DNA of 64,000 nucleotides, taken from assembly GCA_025667525.1 (NCBI GenBank), contig CM046881.1, forward strand, positions 495,277,627 to 495,341,626, read 5' to 3'. The DNA is from Glebionis coronaria. Lineage: Eukaryota; Streptophyta; Magnoliopsida; Asterales; Asteraceae. Below the pieces are notes generated by a model, which was given only the letters and a program-made list of their open reading frames with translations, was not told the origin of the DNA and searched no databases. This document shows, one piece after another, positions 22,299 to 33,930 of this stretch (position 1 is its first letter; each line of letters opens with the position of its first letter). Position numbers and translations under genes: made by a program.

Positions 22299-22313
22299 TG
22301 GCGCCGCTGCCGG
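22299..22313 (+). other. Primer-binding site (tRNA-Asp), element B
   Basis: TGGCGCCGCTGCCGG, two bases after the LTR end. It has the same single mismatch to tRNA-Asp as elements A and N. Confidence 0.88.
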
Positions 22314-22341
22314 CTCTTCTCGTTAAGATCAAAAGTTTTCT

Positions 22342-22507
22342 GTGAGAACTTGGATTTTGGGATCCGTTCCCCGTGAACGTTACTTTTTCATTAAAAATTT
22401 CAAAAACACTAAAAATAAATAAAATTTTCAAAAATACAAAAAAATTAAAAAAAACATAAAAACCAAAAATATTTTTGCTTTGTTTTTCTTTGTTCGTTCT
22501 TTTGCAG
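22342..22507 (+). other. Predicted leader intron upstream of gag, element B
   Basis: A GTGAGA donor at 22342, an AT-rich body and a strong acceptor TTCTTTTGCAG ending at 22507, four bases before the gag ATG. It matches 164-321 in element A. This is a prediction only. Confidence 0.42.
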
Positions 22508-22511
22508 GTGT

Positions 22512-23978
22512 ATGCGCACTCGATCCACGTCTTATCAAGAGCCCGAGCCTCTCGATCACTTAGACATGGCCGGTGTACAAAACAACAATAACATACCACC
22601 TCCGAACAACAATAATAACAACAACAACCCACCTTTCAACAACATGAACAATAACAACAACAATCAGCCCCTTCCGGATAATCACCCGATGATTGAACTG
22701 CTGCAAGCTCATGTAGATGGCAACACGGATCCAATTGTCATACCTCCAATTGCCGCCAACAACTTTGAGCTAAAATCAGGCTTTATCCAGATGGTCTCCG
22801 CTCAACCATTCTTGGGACGTACCATTGATGATCCACACGACCATATCAAGAGATTCTTGCAACTCACTAACACGGTCAAGTTCAATGGTGTTCCACAAGA
22901 GGTAATTCGGTTACAACTTTTTCCCTTTTCTTTAGAGGGACAAGCCCGACATTGGCTTGCTAAGGAACCGCCACAGAGTATTCTCTCGTGGACGGATTTG
23001 GAAACCAAGTTTATCAATTACTTTTTCCCACCCTCTCGTACTACCGCTTTGCGGAATGAGATCATAAATCTTGAACAAAAGTACGGTGAGTCGTTCAGTG
23101 AATCTTGGGATCGTTTTAAAGATCTTTTAAGAAAATGCCCACAACATGGTTTTACCAAAGTACATCAAATTAATACTTTTTACAATGGTTTAAGCATGAG
23201 TGACCAAGATTCGCTGAACAGTGCCTCGGGGGGTAATCTTTTGGCTAAGACTTCCAATGCTGCTTGGGACATCATTGAGAATAAATCTCGTGTGCAAACC
23301 AAGAGTGTTCAGACCAATGTCGCTAGTGCTAGCACTAGTGACAGTGACAAGCGATTGGACAAAATCACTACGCTTCTTGAATCGCTTGTTACCCACACCG
23401 TCAGCAACAACAACAGCAACAACGCTAAACACGCTCAAGTTAGTGCTGTCAGCCAACCTTGTGAGATATGCGGTGGTACTCACTCTTACACTACTTGTAC
23501 TGCCACCCAAGACTACCCTGCTGAGAATGTGAATGCAGCATATGGCACCTATCCTCAACCTGCTTATCAAGCTAGACCTCAAGGTGACCGTAATTTGCTT
23601 AGCTACCGCTCCAACAATTATCTTTCACCACCTGGTTTTCCTCCTACCAACCCAAACCAACAACAAAACCTCAACCGCCCTCCTCAACAACAACAACAAC
23701 CTCGTACACCATACATCCCTCCTCACAAGCAGCAACAACCACCTCAACGTAACAACCAAGTTTACCAACAACCTGCTTATCAACCACCCGCATACAATGC
23801 TCCTCCAAACCAACCCACTGCATTACACCAAGAGGTTGCAACCTACATGAGGACCAATGATGTGATCGTGGAAAATCTCCAACAGGAAGTGCGCAACTTG
23901 AAGGCAGACTTGGTCAAACAAGGAAATGATTTGAGAGCCGACATGAGAAACACGCTGGGTTTAGGGTTTAGGGTTTAG
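22512..23978 (+). pseudogene. gag: Gag, element B, truncated by a telomeric repeat
   Basis: Codes for 488 residues, of which about 481 are Gag. An N-rich N-terminus (residues 20-60) precedes the gag core (about 70-260; FPFSLEGQARHWL, NTFYNGLSM, NSASGGNLL). A zinc knuckle CEICGGTHSYTTC starts at residue 317, followed by a Q/P/N-rich tail and an amphipathic end (QEVRNLKADLVKQGNDL). The frame then runs into TTTAGGG repeats, which contain TAG in every frame, and stops at 23976-23978. Coding sequence resumes in the same frame after the repeat. The ATG follows the predicted splice acceptor. Confidence 0.92.
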
Positions 23979-24049
23979 GGTTTAGGGTTTAGGGTTTAGG
24001 GTTTAGGGTTTAGGGTTTAGGGTTTAGGGTTTAGGGTTTAGGGTTTAGG
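23957..24049 (+). repeat. Interstitial telomeric repeat (TTTAGGG)n inside gag
   Basis: Twelve perfect TTTAGGG units (23960-24043) with partial units at both ends, 93 bp in all. Flanks align with element A near 1735-1755, and only a few gag bases are missing there. All units are identical, which suggests a recent origin. Confidence 0.97.
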
Positions 24050-24062
24050 TCAAACGAATGAC

Positions 24063-24731
24063 TTGAGGAACATGATGGCTAGTTTCTTCCAAAGTAATCA
24101 ACCCTCTTCTTTGGGTACTCTTCCAAGTAACACCGTTGCGAATCCAAGAGGGGAGATGAAAGCAATCACCACTCGAAGTGGAAAAGGTACCAAGGAACCC
24201 GAGCTTCCTATACCTTCACCGGTGGTTGTGACTAAGGAGAACGAGTCACCTGCTCCTATTCCTCATCCTTCTCCTTCCCCAATTTCTCCACCTCTTCCTT
24301 CTACCCCTCCTCCACCCAAGGATGTGAGTGATCCTATTCTCCCAAAGCCTTCTTCTTCTTCCAATATACCTTATCCATCTAGGTTGAGGAAAGAGAAGCA
24401 AAAGAGCAAGGATGATATTCAAGTTTCGAACTTTCTTAAGATGTTCAAACAATTGAATTTTAACATCTCCTTCGCTGAGGCTCTAGCTCACATGCCTAAA
24501 TATGCGAAAATGTTTAAAGATCTTCTGAGCGACAAGGAAAAGCTCCTCGATATTGCCAACACCCAACTTAATGAGAATTGCTCTGCAGTGCTCTTAAGGA
24601 AATTGCCAACCAAGCTTGGTGATCCGGGTCGTTTCTTAATCCCTTGCAATTTCCCGGGAGTAGAGAATTGCATGGCCCTAGCCGATCTAGGTGCCAGTAT
24701 TAATCTCATGCCTCTAAGCGTTTGGAAATAA
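24063..24731 (+). pseudogene. gag-pro: Gag C-terminal linker and protease N part, element B
   Basis: Codes for 222 residues in the same frame as the upstream gag ORF. It contains TLPSNTVANPRGEMKAIT, a proline-rich linker (about residues 45-95), a basic patch (RLRKEKQKSK) and the start of the protease, with active site DLGA at residue 208 and MPLSVWK after it. TAA at 24729-24731 replaces a CAG glutamine codon of element A, cutting the protease in two. The ATG is internal. Confidence 0.9.
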
Positions 24732-24761
24732 TTATCTCTCCCAGAGCTAGTCCCCACCAAA

Positions 24762-27700
24762 ATGACTTTGGAATTAGCTAACCGTACGGTTGCTTATCCA
24801 GTGGGGATAGCCGAAGACGTCATTGTAGGAGTCGACAAATTCACCTTTCCTGCTGATTTTGTTGTCGTCGACTACGAGATGGACCCCCGTGTGCCACTAA
24901 TTGTTGGTCGTCCATTCTTGAGGACCGGTCGCACTCTCATCGATGTTGAAGCCGGTGAGCTTATCATGAGAGTGGGTGACGATAAAGTAGTCTTCAACAT
25001 GGGAAAGTTGTCTAAACAGCCTTATTCATATGAGAGTGTTAATTGTATTGACGTTCTTGATGAGGCTTGTGAAGAACACTTTAATGATGCTTGCAAAAGT
25101 ATTCCTACCTCTCTTTCCAATGTTGAGACCGTGTCCTCTATTGATTCATCATTGTCTCTATTTGGAGATAGTGATTTGTTTTGGAAAGATCTTGAAGACA
25201 CCATGGGAGATGTGAACTTATCTACTTATGATTCTCCCACCGATGGAGATGAAGACATGAATTTCTTTGACAATCTTCTCAACGAAGACAATCCTTCTCC
25301 TCCATCTCCCACGGTTATCGCTATCGATACTCCGACTTTGAAAACGCCTCCCGTCGAAAATCCTTCAGATTTAGAACTTAAGGAGTTGCCGCCCCATCTT
25401 GAGTATGTATTCCTTGAAGAAGAGAAGAAGTCGCCAGTCATCATTGCTAAGGACCTAAAGGAAGAAGAAAAAGCCCGACTTATCACCGTGTTGAAAGATC
25501 ATAAGAAGGCTATTGCTTGGAAAATTTATGATATTCGTGGAATTGATCCTCACTTCTGCACCCACAAAATTCTCATAGAGGACGACTTTAAGCCCACAAT
25601 TCAAAGCCAACGAAGGGTGAATCCAAAAATCCATGAAGTCATCAAAACAGAGGTTATCAAACTTCTTGATGCGGGTATGATTTACCCTATTTCGGATTCA
25701 CCATGGGTTAGTCCAATCCATTGTGTGCCCAATAAGGGCGGAATAACCGTTGTTCCCAATGAACACAACGAGTTGATTTCCACTCGTCTCGTTACTGGGT
25801 GGAGAGTTTGTATAGACTACCGAAAACTCAATGATGCCACGAGAAAGGATCATTTCCCTCTACCTTTTATGGACCAAATGCTTGAACGTTTAGCGGGTAA
25901 TGAATATTACTGCTTTCTTGATGGTTTCTCGGGTTATTTCCAAATACCCATCGATCCCCAAGATCAAGAGAAGACTACATTCACTTGTCCCTATGGCACT
26001 TTTGCTTACAAAAGAATGCCTTTTGGCTTATGTAATGCGCCCGGGACTTTCCAAAGGTGCATGTTAGCCATATTCCATGACATGGTTGAACAAACCATGG
26101 AAGTCTTCATGGATGATTTCTCTGTCTTCGGGGATTCCTTCTCTTCTTGCCTTGCCAATTTGGAACGTATGCTTAAGCGGTGTGAAGACACTCGCCTTGT
26201 TCTGAATTGGGAAAAATGCCATTTTATGGTAAAAGAAGGCATCGTGCTGGGACACAAGATTTCCAAAGCCGGTCTTGAAGTAGACCGTGCTAAAGTCGAT
26301 GTTATAGCCAAGTTGCCTCCACCTTCAACCGTGAAGGGTGTGAGAAGTTTTTTGGGTCATGCGGGCTTCTACCGACGATTCATCAAAGATTTTTCTCAAA
26401 TCGCTCGCCCGATGACCCACCTCTTGGAAAAAGATACTCCTTTTATCTTTTCCAAAGAGTGTCTTGAAGCCTTCAACTCGTTAAAGGATAAGCTAACTAA
26501 GGCACCCGTCTTGGTTACCCCTAATTGGGAGCTCCCCTTTGAGTTGATGTGCGATGCTAGTGATTTTGCTATTGGAGCGGTTCTGGGACAAAGAGTGAAC
26601 AAACACTTCCAACCAATCGATTACGCTAGCAAGACAATGACGGGGGCACAATTGCATTATACGACAACCGAAAAAGAGCTTTTAGCTGTTGTCTATGCTT
26701 TTGAAAAATTTCGCCCCTATCTTGTCCTTTCTACAACAATTGTGTATACCGATCACTCCGCGCTGAAGTACTTGTTGACAAAGCAAGATTCCAAACCAAG
26801 ACTTCTTCGCTGGGTTTTGCTGCTCCAAGAATTTAAAATCGACATTCGCGATAAAAAAGGAGCAGAAAACTTAGTCGCGGATCATCTCAGCAGACTTGAG
26901 GATCCTTACCAAGGGGATCATCCAAACAAAGAAATCAATGATTCTTTTCCCTTGGAGACCTTAATGTCTATAAATTCGAATTCTAATGAAACCCCGTGGT
27001 TTGCGGACTTTGCAAACTACTTGGCGGGTGGAATTCTCAAGGAAGGGTTGACGTCTCAACAAAAGAAAAAGTTCTTCACCGACATTAAGACTTACTTTTG
27101 GGACGACGCTTACCTATTCAAACAATGTGCCGACCTGATTATTCGCCGATGTGTTGATGGACCGACAGCTTTAAAAATCCTTGACGCTTGCCACAAAGGA
27201 CCCACCGGTGGTCACTTTAGTCCCAACTACACCGCCAAAAAAGTGTTTGACTCGGGATTTTATTGGCCCTCCATATATCGTGACGCTCACGATATGGTTA
27301 AACGATGTGATATGTGCCAAAAACAAGGCACGATCACACATAAAGACGAGATGCCTCAGAATTTCATTCAAGAGTGTGAAATTTTTGATGTTTGGGGTAT
27401 CGACTTTATGGGGCCATTCCCTTCTTCTAAAGGAAACAAATACATCCTTGTAGCCGTTGACTACGTTTCAAAGTGGGTTGAAGCCAAAGCTTTACCCACT
27501 AATGACGCAAGGGTGGTTTGTAACTTTTTGAAAGCTCTATTCGCTAGATTCGGTGTGCCTCGTGCCATTATTAGTGATCGTGGGACTCATTTCTGCAATG
27601 ACCAATTCGCAAGAGTCATGGCTAAGTACGGTGTAAATCATTGTCTTTCCACAGCCTACCACCCACAAACTAATGGCCAGGCTGAAATATCCAACCGAGG

Positions 27701-28220
27701 TCTAAAGCGAATTCTTGAAAGAACCGTGGGAGAGCATCGTGCCTCATGGGCTGATAAACTTGATGATGCTTTGTGGGCTTTCCGTACGGCTTACAAGACC
27801 CCGATCGGCTGTACGCCTTATCGTCTTGTGTACGGGAAAGCGTGCCACCTCCCCATTGAGTTGGAGCACAAGGCTTACTGGGCCTTGAAGTGGGCTAATT
27901 TTGATATCAACAAAGCCGGTGACCTACGCAAGATCCAACTCAATGAGCTGAATGAACTCCGTAATGAGGCTTATGAAAATTCTTTGATCTATAAGGAAAG
28001 AACTAAGCTCATTCACGACTCTAAGATTAAGAACCGAGAGTTCCATGTTGGAGACAAAGTCTTACTTTTTAACTCTCGGTTGAAAATCTTTTCGGGCAAG
28101 CTCAAATCTCGTTGGTCCGGCCCATTCACCATTGCCCAAATTTTTCCATATGGTACTCTCGAGCTCGCTCAACCTAATGGACCTAATTTTAAGGTGAATG
28201 GCCAACGAGTGAAGTTGTAA
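24762..28220 (+). CDS. pol: Protease C part - RT - RNase H - integrase polyprotein, element B
   Basis: An uninterrupted 1152-codon frame, the best preserved gene in the window. The protease end ([11 protein letters not shown]) is followed by an acidic linker at about residues 85-205. The RT has [10 protein letters not shown] and the catalytic FMDD at 449-452. RNase H has CDASDFA with the aspartate at 598, plus [11 protein letters not shown] and [10 protein letters not shown]. The integrase has an HHCC zinc domain ([18 protein letters not shown]) and catalytic D881, D939 and E975; the last two are 35 residues apart, as in DDE integrases. The C-terminus includes [10 protein letters not shown]. 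The apparent ATG is internal: the true frame is continuous with gag, cut by the TAA at 24729. TAA at 28218-28220 replaces a tyrosine codon of A and removes about 20 C-terminal residues. Confidence 0.95.
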   Translation: MTLELANRTVAYPVGIAEDVIVGVDKFTFPADFVVVDYEMDPRVPLIVGRPFLRTGRTLIDVEAGELIMRVGDDKVVFNMGKLSKQPYSYESVNCIDVLDEACEEHFNDACKSIPTSLSNVETVSSIDSSLSLFGDSDLFWKDLEDTMGDVNLSTYDSPTDGDEDMNFFDNLLNEDNPSPPSPTVIAIDTPTLKTPPVENPSDLELKELPPHLEYVFLEEEKKSPVIIAKDLKEEEKARLITVLKDHKKAIAWKIYDIRGIDPHFCTHKILIEDDFKPTIQSQRRVNPKIHEVIKTEVIKLLDAGMIYPISDSPWVSPIHCVPNKGGITVVPNEHNELISTRLVTGWRVCIDYRKLNDATRKDHFPLPFMDQMLERLAGNEYYCFLDGFSGYFQIPIDPQDQEKTTFTCPYGTFAYKRMPFGLCNAPGTFQRCMLAIFHDMVEQTMEVFMDDFSVFGDSFSSCLANLERMLKRCEDTRLVLNWEKCHFMVKEGIVLGHKISKAGLEVDRAKVDVIAKLPPPSTVKGVRSFLGHAGFYRRFIKDFSQIARPMTHLLEKDTPFIFSKECLEAFNSLKDKLTKAPVLVTPNWELPFELMCDASDFAIGAVLGQRVNKHFQPIDYASKTMTGAQLHYTTTEKELLAVVYAFEKFRPYLVLSTTIVYTDHSALKYLLTKQDSKPRLLRWVLLLQEFKIDIRDKKGAENLVADHLSRLEDPYQGDHPNKEINDSFPLETLMSINSNSNETPWFADFANYLAGGILKEGLTSQQKKKFFTDIKTYFWDDAYLFKQCADLIIRRCVDGPTALKILDACHKGPTGGHFSPNYTAKKVFDSGFYWPSIYRDAHDMVKRCDMCQKQGTITHKDEMPQNFIQECEIFDVWGIDFMGPFPSSKGNKYILVAVDYVSKWVEAKALPTNDARVVCNFLKALFARFGVPRAIISDRGTHFCNDQFARVMAKYGVNHCLSTAYHPQTNGQAEISNRGLKRILERTVGEHRASWADKLDDALWAFRTAYKTPIGCTPYRLVYGKACHLPIELEHKAYWALKWANFDINKAGDLRKIQLNELNELRNEAYENSLIYKERTKLIHDSKIKNREFHVGDKVLLFNSRLKIFSGKLKSRWSGPFTIAQIFPYGTLELAQPNGPNFKVNGQRVKL

Positions 28221-28277
28221 TTTGGTGAGGACACCTCTCAGGAGGTGATTCCATCCCTCACCACGTTCCCCATGAAC

Positions 28278-28346
28278 TAATTTTGGGTCGAGTCAGGCTC
28301 GTGACTCGGTTATCAAAAACAAGCGCTCCTCGGGAGGCAGCCCGAG
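28278..28346 (+). ncRNA. Conserved post-pol RNA motif with hairpin, element B
   Basis: CTCGTGACTCGGTTATCAAA is followed by hairpin arms CTCGGG (28329-28334) and CCCGAG (28341-28346), as in element A. Confidence 0.5.
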
Positions 28347-30191
28347 TATCTATCCTTTTATGTTTTAACCTCCTAAGTGTAGGGGGACTTCTATACGTGT
28401 TTGTTTTTGTGTGGTGATGTGATTACAGGGATGAATGCACTCTTGGAATCTTTGAAGAACCGTGCTTCCGTGTTATCCGAAATCCGGTTCTATCTCTCAA
28501 CTATCGTGATTCAATTTTCTTCATACTCACATTTGAAATTGATCACTTTAGTCGTCTCTTCCTTAACTTGAGTTAACCAACGTGCACAATGTCATAAGTG
28601 TAGGGGAGACTTTTCCCACATGCTTAAACATTGAGGACAATGTTTATCTTAAGTGCAGGGGGACTTCTATCGAAGTTTTAAGTGGACTTTTCCATGAAAA
28701 TGCCTTCATTTAACCGGAAAATCATCTTTTTCAACATTTTTCAAATTTTTTTATTAACTTTGGCCATTTAGTTGTAATTTTTAAATTTTTATCGTTGCTT
28801 TCATATGTATATATCCCGTAATAAAGTCAAAAATATTAATAAAGTGGTGTAGCTAGTTTAGAAGTCTTTGACATATTAGGCCCGTTGCAATTATTTTGAC
28901 TCAACCCGAATAGACTTATCAAAGTTTATTCTAGCTAGTATCCTTAACCATGTAGACCTTAATTGGTTTATTAGGCTAAGTATCCACGAGTCTCATTACT
29001 TGAGATTTTAAATTGTGGAGGACGAGAAATGATAGAGTCAATTATAAGTCGGTATTCTTGCACAAGCTCACTTGGTGTAATTATTTGCCTATTCTCCCAT
29101 CACTTGCTAATAATTTATCTGCAATAAGTAAGGTCGTACGATTTGAAAAGTTACTTAGCTTCTAGCCCAAGATCGTTTAAAAGTTGCTCGGTAATGATAA
29201 GAGTTCATAGCCAAGGCATAACTTATGAAGCGGGGCGCGAAGATTGGCGAGTCCGAAAAGGCCCTAACAAGGCATGAGGATTCAATTTTATTTCTGAAGA
29301 TCCAAAGTGATGTGAAAAGCATTATTCCTAAAATCAATATGAAGGATCAAGACTCACGACGAAAAGCAATCAACTCCCATAAAGATCATGGAGAAGTCTA
29401 TCCGAAAAGACCCTAACAAGGTATGAGGATAAATAGATCCAAGTCCGAAAAGGAGGCGGATCGTTGTATCTCAAAATCCCAATTAGAGATTGAAGAAATA
29501 ATCATGAAGTCGTGGTCAACAAAGTTGGAGTACCCCTCAAAAGTCTCCAAGCGAAGAGACTCTATTACGATGAAAAGACCATTATCTCAAGAACGTCTCT
29601 CAAGATATGAAGTATGAAGTACATGCCAAATATCGGCTCGAGAAAGGTCTCAAATCGCGTACCAAGTTATGCCAAGATATGAACTTTTTGATATCCCGAG
29701 AAGCAGTTTTAAGAGATTTTGTCCTTTAGCTAACTATTGATCAAATCGTCCTACTTTGCTTTCAGCCTAATTAAACTATCGAAATAAGTCCAAAAATGCA
29801 TCTTCATGATCATTCTAAGACACAAATAAAATATAAGAGATACACCTAGGAATAAGGGAGTTTAAGCATTTAATTAAGCCATGTGTGTAAGTGTTTGAAT
29901 TGCTAACTTATAATAACAATGATCTCGTTTTTAAGCTTAGTTTGGGGAACGTGAAACTTGAGGATGATAAATCTTCGCAGCACCGAAGCCCTAATGTAAG
30001 TCCTCGATCTCTTTACAAGTTATTTCCACGTAAGCTATTTTCTATCCTTTTGTTTACATTAAAGTTTTAATTTCTCTTAGTACTTTCATTTTTGTTTAGT
30101 AGTATATTAATAAGGCCAAGGTTGATTGATTATGAGAAAAGTGTAAAATGTGCTTTGTCACTAAGCATTGCATGAGGGCATGGCAATGGTT
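28347..30191 (+). other. 3' untranslated region of element B
   Basis: Noncoding. PPT-like tracts (TAAGTGTAGGGGGAC type) lie near 28374, 28596 and 28651. The hairpin AAACATTG/CAATGTTT (28626-28633 with 28638-28645) is shared with A and N. Short frames such as 29225-29416 lack homology and are not annotated. Confidence 0.75.
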
Positions 30192-30205
30192 AAGTGTATG
30201 GGATT
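30192..30205 (+). other. Polypurine tract, element B
   Basis: AAGTGTATGGGATT ends at the 3' LTR edge. It is a weaker G-run than the internal PPT-like tracts of the same element. Confidence 0.6.
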
Positions 30206-31870
30206 TGATAGGTGTGAAAACACCCATCCTTTTACCACTTAATTCTGGCTAAAACAAGACCGAAACACGTATTTAATATCATTTGTTTGGAATTATGCGT
30301 GGTTTTTGTGTTTATTGTGTTTTCAGAGTCAACCGGATGAATAATGAAGAAAACATGGGATTGCACGGGCTTTATCAAGGAAAAAGACTCAAGACGAAGT
30401 CTATTGTCCAAGAGATGCAAAGGATTTGAAGTCATTGTGCCTATTTGAAGATTTATCAAAGAATAGAGCCAAAGATGGAAGATTCATATATGTAGAAGAA
30501 CTCGAGTCTATTAAATAAAAGATTATAAGACGAGTTGGAATTATTCACCGACACTTCTAAAAATCCAAAGTCGGAAACGTTTAATTAAAAGAGACGAGAA
30601 GACTAAAGAAGGAAGAAGAAAAGAAGCCCAAGACAAAGCCCATTTACAAGCCCACCACCACCATACACACGCCTATATAAAGGCCCTTACTTCACAAATT
30701 TCACACACTTAGCTTAGCTAGTCTTTAGTTTTTCAATTTTTCTCTAGTTTCTAGAGAGAGAAAGTTCCATACTTTCTCTCACTAAACTTTTTCTTTGCTT
30801 TTCATCTTTTAATTCAAGCTTCCTTTAATCTTAGTATTTGGGATTTCATCTATCTTATTCTAGTTAAGCTTTCAAGTTCTTTAATTTTCTTCTACTTTTC
30901 TTGATTTGTCAAAATCTTTGATCCGATTGTATCACTTCATACGGTTTGTATTTGGTGAATGAGCTCGTGTTAAAAGTTTGATCTTTCTTGTTTCTCTTTA
31001 AGCTCTCTCACGAATAGGTTATAAGCTCTCCATGCTTATTGGCCTATTCCTTGTTCAAGCTTATTATTTTCGGATTTCATATAAGTTTTAGTCTTTCAAA
31101 AGTTCTTTTCATTAAGTTCATGGTTTACGTTTTCAAAAGTTGTCAAATTTAAGCTTTTTGAGTTGTTTAAAGTTCCGGTTAAGGTGGCTTATTGTGTATA
31201 CTTGTTGAAATTTCAGTTCCCACCAATTTCGGAACTGCATTCCTTCCATCGCAATACAAGGGTTTTAAACATATTCCGACAGCTTCATTGGTTTAGATCG
31301 CAATAACCCAAGAGGGTTTTACTTTGCGATATGGTGGTAGCTCCCCCTATTCCGATCTGGGATTGCGATCGCATATTGCGATCGCACATTCCGACGGGGT
31401 TTAGGTCCCTTTCCTAGTCGAAACTCTGGCCAATTTTTGTTCTCCATATTCCGATAGTAAGTCATTGCGACAGCTTGGTTTTTGAACATTCCGATAGTAC
31501 CAAACATGGAAATTCTGATGGTAGTTATGATTACATTCCGATGCTTTTGATTTTCTTACATTCCGATAGAAATAATTTTCGATATTCCGATAGAACAAGT
31601 TTTTAAGCATTAATTCAATTAAGTTTTCAAAGTAATTTTCTAATCTTTCCTTTACGTTTTAAAGCACTTACTTTTAACTAGTCAATTTAGTTTAATCTTC
31701 CAAAGCTTTAATTTGCTCAACGTCATTTACATTTAATTGTTTTTAGTTTAAAAATAAATAAACAAAACAACACCTTTTTACTAACCAAGAACAAATCATT
31801 CCACTTAGAACTGAGATCAATTCGAGAGGATATCGAGAGTAAAATTGAACCTAGCAAAATCAAAGTATCA
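30206..31870 (+). repeat. 3' LTR of element B
   Basis: Exactly the same length as the 5' LTR (1665 bp), with about 16 substitutions by eye. The TATA box is at 30674-30681 and the ATTCCGAT array at 31255-31595. Confidence 0.95.
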
Positions 31871-32280
31871 CTAACTATTGATTAAATCGTCCCACTTTGT
31901 TTTCAGCTTAAATAACTATCGAAATTAGTCAAACAATGCATCCTCGTGATCATTCAAGACAACAATAAAATATAAGAGATACACCTAGGAATAAGGGAGT
32001 CTAAGTGAATAATTGGGCCACATGAGTTCGTGTTAGTTTGCTAACTTATAATAACAATGATCTCATTTTTAAGCTTGGTATGGGGAACGTGAAACTTGAG
32101 AATGATGAACATTCATGACAACCTAAAACCCCAATGTAAGTCTTTGAATTCTTTACTTGTTTTGTTCTTTTGGTTCCCTTAGTGTTTAGAATTTAATAAA
32201 GGCCAAGGTGGGTTATTTATGATGAGAAATGTAAACCGTGCTTTAAAATTAATGCATTGCATGAGGGCATGGCAATGGTT
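31871..32280 (+). other. Element A 3' untranslated region, last part
   Basis: Starts with CTAAC (31871-31875), the right target-site copy of element B. It is collinear with 29732-30191 of B and noncoding. Confidence 0.85.
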
Positions 32281-32294
32281 AAGTGTAGGGGATT
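32281..32294 (+). other. Polypurine tract, element A
   Basis: AAGTGTAGGGGATT immediately before the 3' LTR. Confidence 0.7.
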
Positions 32295-32738
32295 TGATAG
32301 GTGCGAAAACACCCATCCTTATACCACTTATTACTTTCTAAAACGAGACCAAAACGCGTATTTAATGTAATTTGTTTAGAATTATGCGTGGTTTGTGTGT
32401 TTGTTGTGTTTTCAGAGCCAACCGGATAAATATTGAAGAAAACATGGGATTGCACGGGTTTTATCGAAGAAAAAGACGAAAGACGAAGTCTATAGTCCAA
32501 GGGATGCAAAAGATTTGAAGTCAATGGGCCTATTTGAAGATTTATCGAAGAAAAGGACCAAAGATGGAAGATTTATATATGTCGAAGAACTCAAGTCTAT
32601 TAAATGAAGAAATTAAAAGACGAGTTGAATTTATTCGTCGACAAATCCCGAATCGAAGTCGAAAACGTCAACTTTACTGAAAAGACGAGAAGACAAAAAG
32701 AGAGGAGAAAAGCCCACTCACCAACCAAAGCCAAGGCC

Positions 32739-32746
32739 TATAAATA
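32739..32746 (+). promoter_or_regulatory. TATA box, element A 3' LTR
   Basis: TATAAATA in AAGGCCTATAAATAGACC, at the same place as the TATA box of element B. Confidence 0.6.
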
Positions 32747-33159
32747 GACCTTCCCTTCACATTTTCAAAGCTAGTTCATTTTTTTCTGTTTTTCTTCTCC
32801 TATTTCGTAGGAACACCAACACCCTTAAGGTGTTTGGTGATTTTTATTTTCCTTTGATTCCTTAATGATCTTGTAAGTTTAATCTTTCCTTTTGTTTGTT
32901 TAAACCTTAATCTTTTAATATCATCTTTCATTTAATCTTGTTCTTCCTTGTCTTATTGATTCATTAGTTCTAAGTTTTTATTTTGTTGATTTTGATTCCT
33001 AAAAACAAGTGGGTTTTGTGTTTTTATTGATTTGGTTTGATTCTTATCATAAGTAGATGATTAGTGGTTAGTTTGGTTTAATCTTTGGTTAAAAACTTGG
33101 TTGATTTTGGTAAAAATCGTGTTGTTATTATTCCCCTGTTCTTCGCACTGTTTCATCAG

Positions 33160-33660
33160 CCCAGATTCCGAATGAAGGATTCTGTTTAGATTATTCCGGA
33201 TAAAGCATATTATTCCGAACCAACAAAATATTCCAGATCAAGAGTTCATTCCGAACGAAGCCTTTTTATGATTTATTCCGAACCAAATTTTTATTCCGCA
33301 TAAAGGAAACATTCCGAATCAAGCAAATATTCCTAATCAAGTTATTCCGAGTAAGCAAAGATTATTCCGAGTGAAGCTTTATTCCGAGTCAACTGATTAT
33401 TCCGCATGAGCTATATATTCCGGATGAAGAAGTATTCCGAATGAAGCATTATTATTCCGAGTCAAGCAAAATATTCCGGATCAACATTTATTCCGAATGA
33501 GCCATATACTCCGAGTGAACACATTATTCCGGATGAAGAATCTTTCCTGATGAAGCCTATATTCCGAATGAGCAAGTTTTCCGCATAAAGGTTGATTCCG
33601 CATGAGCCTTATTATTCCGAATCAATAGATTATTCCGAGTCAGCTGATTTTCCAAGTTAA
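33160..33660 (+). repeat. ATTCCGNRTNAA motif array in element A 3' LTR
   Basis: About 26 copies of a 13-base motif with consensus ATTCCGAATGAAG or ATTCCGAGTCAAG, at variable spacing of about 13-30 bases. The array lies downstream of the TATA box, so it would be in the transcribed R-U5 leader. Copies vary at defined positions while the ATTCCG core is strongly kept. Confidence 0.85.
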
Positions 33661-33930
33661 GGTATTTTACTGTTTAACTTTAATTTAAGTTTTATTTTCA
33701 TTAATTGCTTTTAGCTTAATTTTATTACTTCTCGCATTTACCTTTTTAGTAGAAATAGATCAAAAGCTCCCCCTTTTAGTCACCAATTACAACAATTCCA
33801 CTTTGAACCGTGATCAATTCGAGAAGATACCGAGAACGAAACAACGACAAATATAATTGGGTGCGAGCAACAAAAAGAAAGATCTTGCAAAAGCTACCTT
33901 TTTAATTAACTAAAAAATCAGTTATTAATC

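Larger units (their letters stand above)
20632..31870 (+). mobile_element. Element B: young full-length Athila-like retrotransposon
   Basis: 11,239 bp inserted in the 3' untranslated region of element A. It has two 1665-bp LTRs (20632-22296 and 30206-31870, TGAT...ATCA) that differ at about 16 positions by eye, a tRNA-Asp PBS, gag, a nearly intact pol, a PPT and a perfect TSD CTAAC (20627-20631 and 31871-31875). It is closely related to its host element A. The coding region is damaged by an interstitial telomeric repeat in gag, a nonsense codon in protease and one near the integrase end. Confidence 0.95.
1..33930 (+). mobile_element. Element A: Athila-like Ty3/gypsy LTR retrotransposon, nested and decayed
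   Basis: Plus-strand element whose 5' end lies before the window. Visible parts are the last 118 bp of the 5' LTR, a tRNA-Asp PBS, gag-pol pieces in the order gag-PR-RT-RNaseH-INT, a long 3' untranslated region and a 3' LTR (32295-33930). Elements N (6019-19112) and B (20632-31870) interrupt the 3' untranslated region. The Athila assignment rests on the tRNA-Asp PBS, the gag knuckle CDTCGGPHSYNDC, the FMDD reverse transcriptase and the domain order. The element lies inside the RT gene of chromovirus M1. All coding parts carry stops or frameshifts. No env-like ORF is visible. Confidence 0.9.
32295..33930 (+). repeat. 3' LTR of element A
   Basis: Starts TGATAGGTGCGAAAACACC, like the LTRs of element B. 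Its end matches positions 1-118. The TATA box is at 32739. The final bases are TTATTAA where CA is expected. The next five bases (TCATA, 33931-33935) are probably the target duplication, but the left copy is outside the window. Confidence 0.88.

Noticed and set aside
23978..24062. A true chromosome end or subtelomere.
   Set aside because: The telomeric repeat is flanked on both sides by gag sequence in the same frame, so it is interstitial.
33160..33660. CRISPR-like repeat-spacer array.
   Set aside because: Repeats are about 13 bases, degenerate and unevenly spaced, and lie inside a plant LTR.
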